From contig NZ_BPQT01000016.1 of assembly GCF_022179405.1 (NCBI RefSeq), positions 1 through 64,000 on the forward strand: a stretch of DNA of 64,000 bases. The letters are read 5' to 3'. Source of the stretch: Methylobacterium marchantiae. Lineage in GTDB: Bacteria > Pseudomonadota > Alphaproteobacteria > Rhizobiales > Beijerinckiaceae. Position 1 is the first letter of the stretch, and each line of letters starts with the position of its first letter. Both the position numbers and the translations under genes were made by a program. Below the pieces are notes generated by a model, which did no database searches, was not told where the DNA came from, and saw nothing but the letters and a program-made list of their open reading frames with translations. Shown here piece by piece: positions 9,253 through 17,659 of the stretch.

Positions 9253-9705
9253 ATGGCGGGGCGGATTCGTGTGGCTGCGGCAATGGTCGCGGTGGGTATC
9301 GGTGTGGCCGGCCTCGGAGCGTGCGGTAGCATCACGCGCGGAACGTCGGAGAAGATGGCGTTCCAGACCGAGCCGCCGGGTGCGATGATGACCAGCACCA
9401 AGGGCTATGCCTGCCCGGCGACGCCGTGCTCCCTCGATGTCGATCGTTCCGACGAGTTCGACGTCACCTTCGAAAAGCCCGGCTTCCGGCCGGAAACCAT
9501 TCCGGTCCGAACCAAGGTCGTGGGAACCGGGGCGGCGGGCATGGCCGGCAACGTCATCGCCGGCGGCATCATCGGCATCGGTGTCGACGCCGCCACGGGG
9601 GCGGCCTTCGACCATTTTCCCAACCCGGTCGTCGCCACCCTGGTCCCGGACAGCCTCCCCAGCGCCCAGCGTGAACGCAGGCGGCGCGGCAAGACGGGCG
9701 TGTGA
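9253..9705 (+). CDS. Putative lipoprotein
   Basis: A 150-aa protein starting at the ATG at 9253. A basic n-region (MAGRIR) and hydrophobic core lead to the lipobox LGAC near residue 20, predicting lipid attachment and export. The mature part has FQTEPPGAMMTSTKGYACPATPC, resembling PEGA-like β-rich surface domains, then FEKPGFRPETIPVRTKVVG. A glycine/alanine-rich hydrophobic stretch near 97-115 and a basic tail follow. Similar lipoproteins are common in Hyphomicrobiales without a known role. It converges on the hybrid kinase gene, 19 bp away. Confidence 0.7.
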   Translation: MAGRIRVAAAMVAVGIGVAGLGACGSITRGTSEKMAFQTEPPGAMMTSTKGYACPATPCSLDVDRSDEFDVTFEKPGFRPETIPVRTKVVGTGAAGMAGNVIAGGIIGIGVDAATGAAFDHFPNPVVATLVPDSLPSAQRERRRRGKTGV

Positions 9706-9724
9706 GAGCAGACGCTCCGCCTTT

Positions 9725-12706
9725 CTACGAGGCCACCAGGGAGCGGAGGGCGTCGGAGAGGTCGGACAGGCTGAGCTGGCCCTTTTGAAGCACCCTGTCG
9801 GCCTGACCGGCGAGACGCCGGCGGTCGTCGGCGGTGACGTCCTTGGCGGTGAGCACCACCACCGGGATGTCCCGCCATTCCGGCTTCGCCCGCAGGGTGC
9901 GCAGGAAGCCGAACCCGTCCATCTCCGGCATCATCAGATCAAGGAGAATGAGGCAGGGCTTCTTGACCGCCACGGCCTCCAACCCGGCACGGCCGTGCTC
10001 GGCCGAGGTCACGCGCCAGCCCTCGCGGGTCAGCATCGCCGTCATCCGCTCGCGCACGTCGGCATCGTCGTCCACGACGAGCACCGGTCCGTCGGACGCC
10101 GTCGCCTTGAACCGCTCCATCGCCTCCTTGAGATGTCCCCATTCGATGGGCTTGTGCAGATAGTCGGTGGCGCCGAGGGAGAAGGCGAGGCTCTGTTCGT
10201 CGAGGACCGTCACCATGATCACCGGCGTCGCCCCGAGGTCGGGATCGGCGCGCAGGGCGCGCAGCACCGACCACCCGTCCATGCGCGGCATCGTCACGTC
10301 GAGGAGGATCACGCGGGGCCGGATCCTGCGCGCCGCTTCCAGGCCCTCGCGGCCGTCGGCCGCGCTCGCGACCTGGAAACCGTCCTTCTCCAGGAATCGC
10401 GTGAGGAGATCGCGGGTGGCCGGGTCGTCGTCGATGACGAGGACCTGATCGCCGGTCCTCGGCGCTGTGGATGGGGGCGAAGGGGAATGCCCGTCATGCG
10501 CCGCCTCTTCCGTTGCCGGCCTCGATTCGCGGTATTGCGCGGGGATCCGGATGGTGAAGGTCGTGCCCTCGCCCTCCCGGCTCGCCACGTCGATCTGGCC
10601 CCCGAGCATGGTGGCGAAGGCCCGCGTGATCGCGAGGCCGAGGCCGGTCCCGCCGAAGCGCCGGGTGGTCGAGGCATCGGCCTGGGTGAAGCGCTCGAAC
10701 AGCTTGGCCTGCTGCTCCGGATTCATGCCGATGCCGGTATCCGTCACTTTGAAGACGAGCCAGCCCGAGCCGGTCCCGCCCTCGTGCACGGCCGAGAGGA
10801 GGATCCGTCCGTTCTCGGTGAATTTCGCCGCGTTGCTCAGCAGGTTGATCAGGCACTGGCGCAGCTTGGTCTGGTCGGTTTGGGCGATGCCGAGATCGCC
10901 CGCGAGGTCGAGGACGAGGGTATTGCCCTTCTTGCCGATGAGCGCGTCCACGGTGGAGGCCACCTCCCGCACCATCTCGGCGACGGGGAAGGCCTCGGCA
11001 TAGATCTCCATGCGCTCGGCCTCGATCTTCGAGAGATCGAGGACGTCGTTGATCAGCCCGAGGAGGTGGCGCGCATTCGCCTCGATCTTGCGCATGTCGG
11101 CGAGCAGGCTCTCCTGGCCGAGATCCTCCATCTCCTCCTGCAGCATCTCGGAATAGCCGATCACCGCGGAGAGCGGGGTGCGCAATTCGTGGCTCATATT
11201 GGCGAGGAACTGGCTCTTGGCCCGGTTGGCTTCCTCCGCCGATTCCTTGGCGGCTTCCAGCGCCTGCTCGGCCTCTTTGCGCGCGGTGATGTCGCTATGG
11301 GCGCCGACCCATTCGCGGACCTTGCCGGCCTCGTCGAGGATGGGCACGCCGCGCACGGCCATGTGGCGCCAGACGCCGTCGTGGCGGCGCAGGCGGTGCT
11401 CGATCTCGTAGAGCGTCACGTTGGAGACGGCATGGTCCCAGGCGTGTTGCGTCTTCTCGCGGTCGTCCGGGTGGATGGCGGCCAGGAAACCGTGGCCTGC
11501 GGCTTCCTTCGGGGTCTGGCCGGTGAAGCGGGTCCATTCGGACGGCGCGACGGCGAAGCCGCCATCTGGCGGCGTCGCCCAGACGATGGAGGAGGTCGCC
11601 TCGGTGAGGGAGCGGAAACGCTGCTCGCTCTGGCGCGTACGCTCCTCGGTGAGCTTGCGCAACGTCTCGTCGGTGACGACGAAGCCGACGCCGTCCACGG
11701 TGCCGCCGGTGATCCCCGACGAGCCGGGCAGTGGATAGACGCTGACCTGGAGGTGGCGCACGCCGCCGGGCGCGCTCGGGGTCGGTACGGCGACGTCGAT
11801 GTCGGGCGTGATCAGTCCCTTGTCGCGCGCAGCCTCGAATTTCGGCCGGAGCAGGCCTTCGAGCTCCGGGATCACGCTCCAGATCGGGCCGCCGAGCGGT
11901 GCCTGGAATCCACGCGCGTTCATGGTCTCCAGGGCGCGGTTCATGTGACGGATCGACAGGCTGTGATCGAGGAAGCCGAGTCCCACGGGGGCGTTGGCGA
12001 GGACGCCGTCGAGGAGCGCCGTCATGCGCTGGCTGTCGCGCCGGCGCAGCAGGGCGATGCGGCCCAGCAGTCCCATCGCCGCCAGGGCCGAGCCCGCGCA
12101 GACGAGGGACAGGATCAGTCCCCGCCAGAACTCCGTCGTCTCGGAGCGGGCGAGGCTGTCGCGGGCATGGTCCTGGCCGATCCGCGTCGCTTCGCGGATG
12201 CCGTCCATCATGCGCTTGCCCTCCCCGGTCCGGACCAGGGTCACGGCCGCGTCGAAGCCGCTGGCATCCCGCGCTTCCACCACCCGGCGGGCGAAATCCC
12301 GCTCACCCGTAATCAGGGTCCGCAGCTCCCGGCGCCGGGCGGTTCCGGGGTCGGCGGATTCCGATTCCAGCCGGTCGAGCTCGCCGATCTGGCCGTCGAG
12401 GGTGTCGAGCGCCCGCTTGTAGGGGGTGAGGTAGTTCGGCAGACCCGTCAGGGTGTAGCCGCGCATGCCCGTCTCGAGATCCTTCATCGTCGAGAGCAGG
12501 CGCTCGTTCAGCGTGATGACGTCGTGCTGGCGGGTGGCTTCCATGCGGCTGCGCTCGGCGAACACGTAGTTGGCGAGGCCGGCGACCACGGCGACCGCGA
12601 ATAGCCCGAAAGCCACGGGCGAGCCGGGAATGCCCTGCAGGGCGGTGGGAACGGTCTTGGGGCCGCGCCAGCGCCACAGCCGTCGGGAGGAGGTCTGGTT
12701 GTCCAT
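9725..12706 (-). CDS. CHASE3-PAS-PAS hybrid histidine kinase with two receivers
   Basis: A 993-aa membrane sensor kinase. In order: transmembrane helix 31-50, periplasmic CHASE3 domain ~50-190, transmembrane helix 194-220, PAS ~230-350, PAS/PAC ~362-478 (ends VGAHSDITARKEAEQ), HisKA with phospho-acceptor His506 (MSHELRTPL), HATPase with NLLSNAAKF, DTGIG and GGTGLGL boxes (~620-720), receiver 1 with Asp803 (ILLDVTMPRMDG) and receiver 2 with Asp923 (ILLDLMMPEMDG). The start ATG at 12706 opens MDNQTSSRRLW; the frame upstream is only the shadow of the pentapeptide gene. It is the last gene of a four-gene minus-strand operon that starts with a single-domain receiver. No DNA-binding output is present, so signalling must pass to partners. 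The second receiver has an unusual VLQKGQ in place of the usual KP. Confidence 0.92.
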   Translation of the reverse strand: MDNQTSSRRLWRWRGPKTVPTALQGIPGSPVAFGLFAVAVVAGLANYVFAERSRMEATRQHDVITLNERLLSTMKDLETGMRGYTLTGLPNYLTPYKRALDTLDGQIGELDRLESESADPGTARRRELRTLITGERDFARRVVEARDASGFDAAVTLVRTGEGKRMMDGIREATRIGQDHARDSLARSETTEFWRGLILSLVCAGSALAAMGLLGRIALLRRRDSQRMTALLDGVLANAPVGLGFLDHSLSIRHMNRALETMNARGFQAPLGGPIWSVIPELEGLLRPKFEAARDKGLITPDIDVAVPTPSAPGGVRHLQVSVYPLPGSSGITGGTVDGVGFVVTDETLRKLTEERTRQSEQRFRSLTEATSSIVWATPPDGGFAVAPSEWTRFTGQTPKEAAGHGFLAAIHPDDREKTQHAWDHAVSNVTLYEIEHRLRRHDGVWRHMAVRGVPILDEAGKVREWVGAHSDITARKEAEQALEAAKESAEEANRAKSQFLANMSHELRTPLSAVIGYSEMLQEEMEDLGQESLLADMRKIEANARHLLGLINDVLDLSKIEAERMEIYAEAFPVAEMVREVASTVDALIGKKGNTLVLDLAGDLGIAQTDQTKLRQCLINLLSNAAKFTENGRILLSAVHEGGTGSGWLVFKVTDTGIGMNPEQQAKLFERFTQADASTTRRFGGTGLGLAITRAFATMLGGQIDVASREGEGTTFTIRIPAQYRESRPATEEAAHDGHSPSPPSTAPRTGDQVLVIDDDPATRDLLTRFLEKDGFQVASAADGREGLEAARRIRPRVILLDVTMPRMDGWSVLRALRADPDLGATPVIMVTVLDEQSLAFSLGATDYLHKPIEWGHLKEAMERFKATASDGPVLVVDDDADVRERMTAMLTREGWRVTSAEHGRAGLEAVAVKKPCLILLDLMMPEMDGFGFLRTLRAKPEWRDIPVVVLTAKDVTADDRRRLAGQADRVLQKGQLSLSDLSDALRSLVAS

Positions 12707-12777
12707 CGGGGCGGCTCGCGGTGGTGTCGATTGCGGGTCGGTGGGATCGCGCTTGGCCGAAGGGCTGGCCGGTGGGC

Positions 12778-14172
12778 CTATCGTCTCAGCCGGTTGCCCA
12801 GCACGAAGCCGAACAGGCCCATCAGGATGATGCCGGCGGCCCCTTCGATCCCGACGAGGAGGTTGGTGAAGCGCCCGACCGGCTTGACGCCGATTTCGGG
12901 CGGGTTGGCCGTCATCATGTTGAGGGCGCTGTAGCTGAGGAGGTCGAGGGGATTGTAGGTCGCGGCACCGTTGCCGCCCTCCGGGATCAGCCCTCCGGCG
13001 ATGCCGAACAGGGCACCGAACACGCCGATGAGAATCACGAAGGCGCGGGCGATGCGCGACAGGCTCTCGCCGTAATCGCAGAGCCATTCCACGAACCGGT
13101 CGGCGACCCAGCGATAGCCCGATTGCAGGACGGGCTTCCAGGTCCGGGGCGCCCGGGTCCGCCGGGCCCAGGCCGCACGAGCCTCGGCGCCGGCATGGAG
13201 GCGACCCATGCGACGGCCGCGCTTGTAGGCCCAGCTCGCCTCGTCGTGGCTGCCGATGCTCTTCATGTTGTGCTCGATGGCGAGGTAGCTCGCCTGTGCG
13301 GCCTCGTACTCGCCAGCGATCTCCTCGCCCACCGCGCCGCCCAGCTGATCCGCCCGGAAGCGGACGCCGGTGAGGAGAGCACCGGAGAACCGTGCATGGC
13401 GCAGGCGGCAGGACATCAGGTTGAGGCGCACGAGGTTGGTGTCCGACAGGTCGGCCCCGGACAGGTCGGCGCCGTCGAGGGCGACGCCCGAGAGGCTGGC
13501 GCCGCGCAGGCGCGAGCCGTTGAGCCGCGCCTTCTTCAGGCTGGCCCCGTCGAAATTGGCGAAGGTCAGGTTCATGTCGGAGAGGTTCGCCTCGTCGAGG
13601 CGGCCCCCCTCGAACCGGCTGTAATCGGCGTCCGCACCGGTGAAGTCGGCGCCCCAGAGGTCGGCGCGCGCGAAGCTCGCCCCGTCGAGGAGAGCGCGTT
13701 GCATCCGCGCGAAGCGCATCGTCGCCCCGGTGAAGTCGGCATCCTCCAGCATCGCATCCGGGAAATGCGCCTCGCCGCCGACGATGCCGGTGAAGTTCGC
13801 GCCGCTGCAATCGGCCTCGCTGAAATTCGCCTCTTCCAGAATGGCACCCTCGAACCGCGCGGACCGGGCCAGCGCGCCGACGAGGGAAGCACCGGACAGG
13901 TTGGCGCCGGACAGGTCCGCCTCCACCAGATCGGCCCCGTCGAGCTGCGCGCGCGCCAGGGCGAGCCCGCGATGCTTGCCGTCCCACCAGGGCGGAGGCG
14001 CTTCACCGGGAGGGATGCGCGTCAGCAATGCTTCTCGCCCGGCTCGGAGGCCGGACAGGGCGAGACCATCGCCATCCGCTCGAAACGGGACGTCCCCCGC
14101 CTCCGCGATACGGGCGAGGAGCCCGTCGGTCGCGGCATGGGAGGGCACAGGATCGGAAGCGCGGTCGGTCAT
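12778..14172 (-). CDS. Pentapeptide-repeat protein with C-terminal channel-like module
   Basis: A 464-aa protein. Residues ~70-275 are pentapeptide repeats (A-[DN]-[LF]-x-x; for example LDGADLVEADLSGANLSGAS), which fold as a right-handed quadrilateral β-helix. After a linker at ~280-360 come two transmembrane helices (~376-396 and ~437-458) flanking a short hydrophobic loop (LDLLSYSALNMMTANPPEIG), an arrangement like two-helix ion-channel (Ion_trans_2) modules. The loop lacks the TxGYG potassium filter, so selectivity is unknown. Start ATG 14172 lies 4 bp after the stop of the transporter gene, implying translational coupling; the kinase gene follows after 71 bp. A role in membrane-stress sensing is inferred. 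Confidence 0.8.
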   Translation of the reverse strand: MTDRASDPVPSHAATDGLLARIAEAGDVPFRADGDGLALSGLRAGREALLTRIPPGEAPPPWWDGKHRGLALARAQLDGADLVEADLSGANLSGASLVGALARSARFEGAILEEANFSEADCSGANFTGIVGGEAHFPDAMLEDADFTGATMRFARMQRALLDGASFARADLWGADFTGADADYSRFEGGRLDEANLSDMNLTFANFDGASLKKARLNGSRLRGASLSGVALDGADLSGADLSDTNLVRLNLMSCRLRHARFSGALLTGVRFRADQLGGAVGEEIAGEYEAAQASYLAIEHNMKSIGSHDEASWAYKRGRRMGRLHAGAEARAAWARRTRAPRTWKPVLQSGYRWVADRFVEWLCDYGESLSRIARAFVILIGVFGALFGIAGGLIPEGGNGAATYNPLDLLSYSALNMMTANPPEIGVKPVGRFTNLLVGIEGAAGIILMGLFGFVLGNRLRR

Positions 14173-14176
14173 GGGA

Positions 14177-16087
14177 CTAGCCACGTCCCGCTCGGGTCGG
14201 TGCCGCGAAGCGCAGGGCCGCATCGAGGGCGTCGTTGAGCGAGGTCACCAGCACATCGGCGGAGGTGGTGCGGCGCAGGCGGTCGAGGGTGGAGGGATCG
14301 CGCTCGCGCCAGAACCCGACCAGCACCTTCACGCCGGGCAGTTCCTTGCGCGCCTGACGCACGGTGAGGCGGATCTGCGAGAGGCTGACCGGTTCGAGAT
14401 AGGAGAAGCAGATCATCGCGATCTCTTCGGCCCGTTCGGGGCGCTTGTCCGCGCGCAGGTCGGCGAGCGACGTCATCTGCGCGGACAATCCGTGCCGCCC
14501 CACGATCTGGCTCAGCATCAGCGTCGCTGCCTCGTCGAACGGACCGCGGCTCGAAACGCACAGGATCGGCGTGCGCCCACGCCAGTTCGTGGCGAGGTCT
14601 TCGCGGGCCAGTACGATGTCGGCGGTGCTGCGGTCGGGGCCGGCGGCGGCGATGGCGGCGGCCGCCTCCGCACTGCCGGTGGAACCGGATTTCTTGATCG
14701 GCGCGAGCTTCAGCCTGTCCACGACGGTGCGGATCGCCGCGCCGACCTCGCCCTGGCGCTCGCGGTCGAGGGCGCCGCGAGCGAGGTCGTCCTGCGCCAG
14801 CCGAAGGCCGGCGAGCACCACCTCGTCGTAATAGGTCACCAGTGCCCGCGCCTTCAGCACCTGTCGGCCCTGCTCGATCGCTTCGGCCGGGTCGCCGGCG
14901 AGCATGCGCTGATAGAAGATCTCGGGTGGCGCCAGCGCCGGCTGATCGCCGAGGATGACGTCGAGGAACCAGAGCCGATCGACGTGGCGGCCGAGGACGA
15001 CGAGGCAGACGGTGATCGGCGTCGCCAGCACGAGGCCGATGGGTCCCCACAGGAAGGTCCAGACGGTGGCGGCCAGGATGACCGCCAGCGGCGAGAGGCC
15101 GGTGGAATGGCCGTAGAGCAGCGGTTCGACCACGTGGCCTGCGATGGGCTCGACGATGAGGAACAGCAGTGCGGTGGCGATGACCATCGACCAGCCGGGA
15201 TCCACCGCCGCCGCCAGGACGAGGGGCAGCAGGGCGCTGATGGCGCCGCCGATATAGGGGACGAAGCGCAGGATCGCCGCCAGCACGCCGAACAGGATCG
15301 GGCTCGGCACGCCGATGAGCCAGAGGCCGGTTCCGATGACCGCGCCGAAGGCGATGTTGAGGGCGAGTTGGGCGAGGAAGAACCGGCTGAGCCGGCTCGT
15401 GGCATCGTCGATGGCGGCCGTGGTGCGGCGCAGGTCGCCCGAGCCGGCGAGCCGGATGGCGCGATTCCGCAGGTCCTCGCGCTGCAACAGGATGAAGATC
15501 GTGAACAGGAGGATGAGGCCGGCGGTGGCGAGCGGATGCAGGATCGGCCCGACGAGAGCGCCCAGCGTCGTCGTGAGCGCGGCCTGCGGCGTCGTGACGA
15601 TGACGTGGAGCGGGTTGGCGTGACTTCCCGAGCGGCCCGGCAGGTCTTCGTCCTTCGGCGGCGCCGGCTGCAATTCCTCGCTGAGGTCCTGCGCCATCTC
15701 GACGATGCGCGACAGCGTCCCGCTTCCCGAGGTCGCCTCCTTCACCGAAGCGATCTTTTCGCGGATGGTGATCTGGTAGCGCGGCAGGTCGGAGGCGAGC
15801 TGCCCCGCTTCGGTGGTGATCAGCAGCCCGACGCCGATCATCGCCGCGAACGCCGCGACCACCACCAGGGGAGCTGCCGCGGCGCGCGGCACGAAGGCCC
15901 GCCGCAGGAGGCGCACGGCGGGCACCAGGACGAAGCTCAGCAGGATCGCCAGGACCACCGGAACGATGATGTCGCGACCGAAATAGAGCATCGACGCGAT
16001 GGTGACGACCATCAGGCACGAGGCCAGGATCGTGAACACCGGCATCGCCTGCCGCAGCAGCCGCGCGGTGATGGGATCGTCACTCAT
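14177..16087 (-). CDS. AI-2E-family (PerM-type) transporter with C-terminal extension
   Basis: A 636-aa inner-membrane protein, much longer than the usual ~350-aa AI-2E members. Several hydrophobic helices fill residues ~15-90 and ~150-370, including GRDIIVPVVLAILLSFVLVP and a GLSPLAVILAATVWTFLWGP segment characteristic of the family. From ~380 to the end is a soluble region with an α-helical part (QVLKARALVTYYDEVVLAG) and a Rossmann-like part beginning at TPILCVSSRGPFDEAATLML. The preferred start is the ATG at 16087; a GTG at 16099 and an out-of-frame ATG at 16103 arise from a local tandem duplication. It precedes the pentapeptide gene by 4 bp. The substrate is unknown; family names referring to autoinducer-2 should not be taken literally. 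Confidence 0.82.
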   Translation of the reverse strand: MSDDPITARLLRQAMPVFTILASCLMVVTIASMLYFGRDIIVPVVLAILLSFVLVPAVRLLRRAFVPRAAAAPLVVVAAFAAMIGVGLLITTEAGQLASDLPRYQITIREKIASVKEATSGSGTLSRIVEMAQDLSEELQPAPPKDEDLPGRSGSHANPLHVIVTTPQAALTTTLGALVGPILHPLATAGLILLFTIFILLQREDLRNRAIRLAGSGDLRRTTAAIDDATSRLSRFFLAQLALNIAFGAVIGTGLWLIGVPSPILFGVLAAILRFVPYIGGAISALLPLVLAAAVDPGWSMVIATALLFLIVEPIAGHVVEPLLYGHSTGLSPLAVILAATVWTFLWGPIGLVLATPITVCLVVLGRHVDRLWFLDVILGDQPALAPPEIFYQRMLAGDPAEAIEQGRQVLKARALVTYYDEVVLAGLRLAQDDLARGALDRERQGEVGAAIRTVVDRLKLAPIKKSGSTGSAEAAAAIAAAGPDRSTADIVLAREDLATNWRGRTPILCVSSRGPFDEAATLMLSQIVGRHGLSAQMTSLADLRADKRPERAEEIAMICFSYLEPVSLSQIRLTVRQARKELPGVKVLVGFWRERDPSTLDRLRRTTSADVLVTSLNDALDAALRFAAPTRAGRG

Positions 16088-16135
16088 GCCGATCGTCACT
16101 CATTGGTGATGGGAGCCCGGGGATGGGAGCCCGGG
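16076..16135. repeat. Two short tandem duplications at the transporter start
   Basis: GATCGTCACTCAT occurs at 16076-16088 and again at 16091-16103, duplicating the start codon on the minus strand. Next to it, a 14-bp unit GATGGGAGCCCGGG is repeated at 16108-16121 and 16122-16135. The outer ATG (16103) opens only MSDDRHE before a stop, so it is a decoy or a leader peptide overlapping the real start. Confidence 0.75.
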
Positions 16136-16214
16136 GAATGGGGGCTCGTCTCGACGCATGCCACTCGCAGCCCTTTGCCGACGGGGGCGCGAATGCTCAG
16201 ACCGGGATTAGACG

Positions 16215-16595
16215 TCAGCCCGGGGATGCCGCGGTTCCGAGCGCCGCGCCGATCTGGGTGAGGAGCTTGGAGAAGTCGATGGGCTTCGGGTGATAGTCGT
16301 CGCAGCCGGCCTGGATCGCCTTGTCGCGGTCGCCGAGCATGGCATGGGCGGTGAGCGCGATGATCGGGATGCCCCGCGTGTCGCCGCTGGATTTCAAGGC
16401 ACGGGCCGCCGACCACCCGTCGAGGACGGGCAGGTTCATGTCGAGGAGAATCACGTCGGGGCGCCCGGCGCGGGCCTGCTGCACGCCTGCCTCGCCGTCA
16501 TGCGCCAGGATGACGTCGTAGCCGCGTCGTTTGAGACGGCGGGAGAGAAAGTCCCAGATCTCTTCGTGATCTTCCACCAGCAGGATCTTGGCCAT
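16215..16595 (-). CDS. Single-domain response regulator (receiver only)
   Basis: A 126-aa CheY/DivK-like receiver: acidic pocket VEDHEE at residues 7-12, phospho-acceptor Asp52 (ILLDMNLPVLDG), ALTAHAM switch region near 80 and the conserved Lys in HPKPIDF near 104. It has no output domain, so it probably relays phosphate within the adjacent signalling set. The ATG at 16595 is preferred to a TTG immediately before it. It is the first gene of the operon ending in the hybrid kinase, ~125 bp upstream of the transporter. Confidence 0.9.
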   Translation of the reverse strand: MAKILLVEDHEEIWDFLSRRLKRRGYDVILAHDGEAGVQQARAGRPDVILLDMNLPVLDGWSAARALKSSGDTRGIPIIALTAHAMLGDRDKAIQAGCDDYHPKPIDFSKLLTQIGAALGTAASPG

Positions 16596-17011
16596 CAACG
16601 AAACTCCGGCATCATCTCAACCCAACGACTCGGTACATGCTCGTGTGATCGGTCGTCCGGGAGACCAAGAATCCCGTTCGTCCGCTGACCCGTGTTCAGA
16701 AAATACGCCCTCGCCCGAGTTCCGGAGCCGTATATTCGGCGAGGTCGATCGAGGTCTGCACGGGGTCTCGGTCCTCTCCTCGTCGGACACCACGCGGAGG
16801 GCTCCCGGAGGCGAGGCTTCCTGGTGTCAGGCGTGACGATGAACTGCAACGCACCAATCGCGCTTACGGTCCGTGAGCTCGACAATTCTGTCGATCGCCG
16901 CAGGCGGAACGCGTCGAGGGAGGGCGGAACGCAGGGCCGCGATGCTGCCATGCGGGATGATCGACCGGCAACCGGCCAACGCCCACCCATCGGAGCCGCC
17001 GCCGCGAACCG
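16596..17011. other. Intergenic region without recognisable gene
   Basis: About 415 bp upstream of the receiver gene and downstream of the DUF4126 gene, both on the minus strand. The promoter of the four-gene signalling operon should lie in the left part. Frames on both strands look like non-coding high-GC sequence (Arg/Ser/Pro-rich, no family resemblance). Confidence 0.5.
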
Positions 17012-17473
17012 CTACAGCGCACTCACGACGAGGGCCGCCGCGACGATGGCGGCGCCATCCTCGACAAGGGCCGCGGGCCGGTCCGAGCCGAAGGACGCGG
17101 CCATCCCCGCCCGCGCTCTGGCACCTCCCAGCGTGCCGATGACGGCTCCGACTGCGCCAGCGAGGCTTCCGGCGAGGGGCTGCCCCGACCCGACACCGAT
17201 GGCGCCGCCGCACAGGGCGCCACTCACGAGCCGCGCGGCGAACTGCATCGGCACGGTGCGGCTCGGGGTGGCGGGAAGCTGGTCCGTCACGAACTCGGCG
17301 AGCGCCAGGGCGGTGAGGATGAAGGGCGTGTACCGGTAGCCGAGGAAGGCGAGCCAGCTTCCCTCGAGGGAGAGCCAGCCGAGACTGGCGGCCCAAGCGA
17401 TGGCGGCCGGCGCGGTCATCGTGCGAAGGCCCGCCACGAGCCCGATCAAAACCGCAAGAACGATCCCGGTCAT
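17012..17473 (-). CDS. DUF4126-like membrane protein
   Basis: A 153-aa hydrophobic protein starting at MTGIVLAVLIGLVAGLRTMTA. The N-terminal helix with the GLRTMTAPAAIAWAA motif, the ALAEFVTDQLPATPSRT loop and the Gly-rich C-terminal helices (GGAIGVGSGQPLAGSLAGAV) fit the DUF4126 family of small inner-membrane proteins of unknown function. About four membrane segments are likely. The upstream part of the frame is Arg-rich and not part of the gene. It lies 186 bp after the transglycosylase gene on the same strand, so co-transcription is uncertain. Confidence 0.72.
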   Translation of the reverse strand: MTGIVLAVLIGLVAGLRTMTAPAAIAWAASLGWLSLEGSWLAFLGYRYTPFILTALALAEFVTDQLPATPSRTVPMQFAARLVSGALCGGAIGVGSGQPLAGSLAGAVGAVIGTLGGARARAGMAASFGSDRPAALVEDGAAIVAAALVVSAL

Positions 17474-17659
17474 GGCACGTCTCCGGTCGCGACGCCGGCA
17501 TCGATGCCGCGACGTCTCATCGCTAACGCGGAGACGACCGATTCGTCGCGGCGCCTGTCGATCCGTACCGATCCTGCGCCGACGCCACCGATCCGCCGGC
17601 CATCCCAACCCTGGGAAAGGCCCGGGTCGCCCACGATCCCGCACCGGGCCTTCGACCGA

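Noticed and set aside
9407-12604. Very long plus-strand open frame opposite the hybrid kinase
   Set aside because: A high-GC shadow of the kinase gene; His/Gly/Arg-rich composition and no domain.
12707-13987. Upstream continuation of the hybrid kinase frame
   Set aside because: It is the shadow of the pentapeptide-repeat gene; repeats there are explained by the real frame on the same strand.
16595-16990. A 131-codon minus-strand frame upstream of the receiver gene
   Set aside because: Arg/Ser/Pro-rich with no domain and no start signal; judged non-coding.
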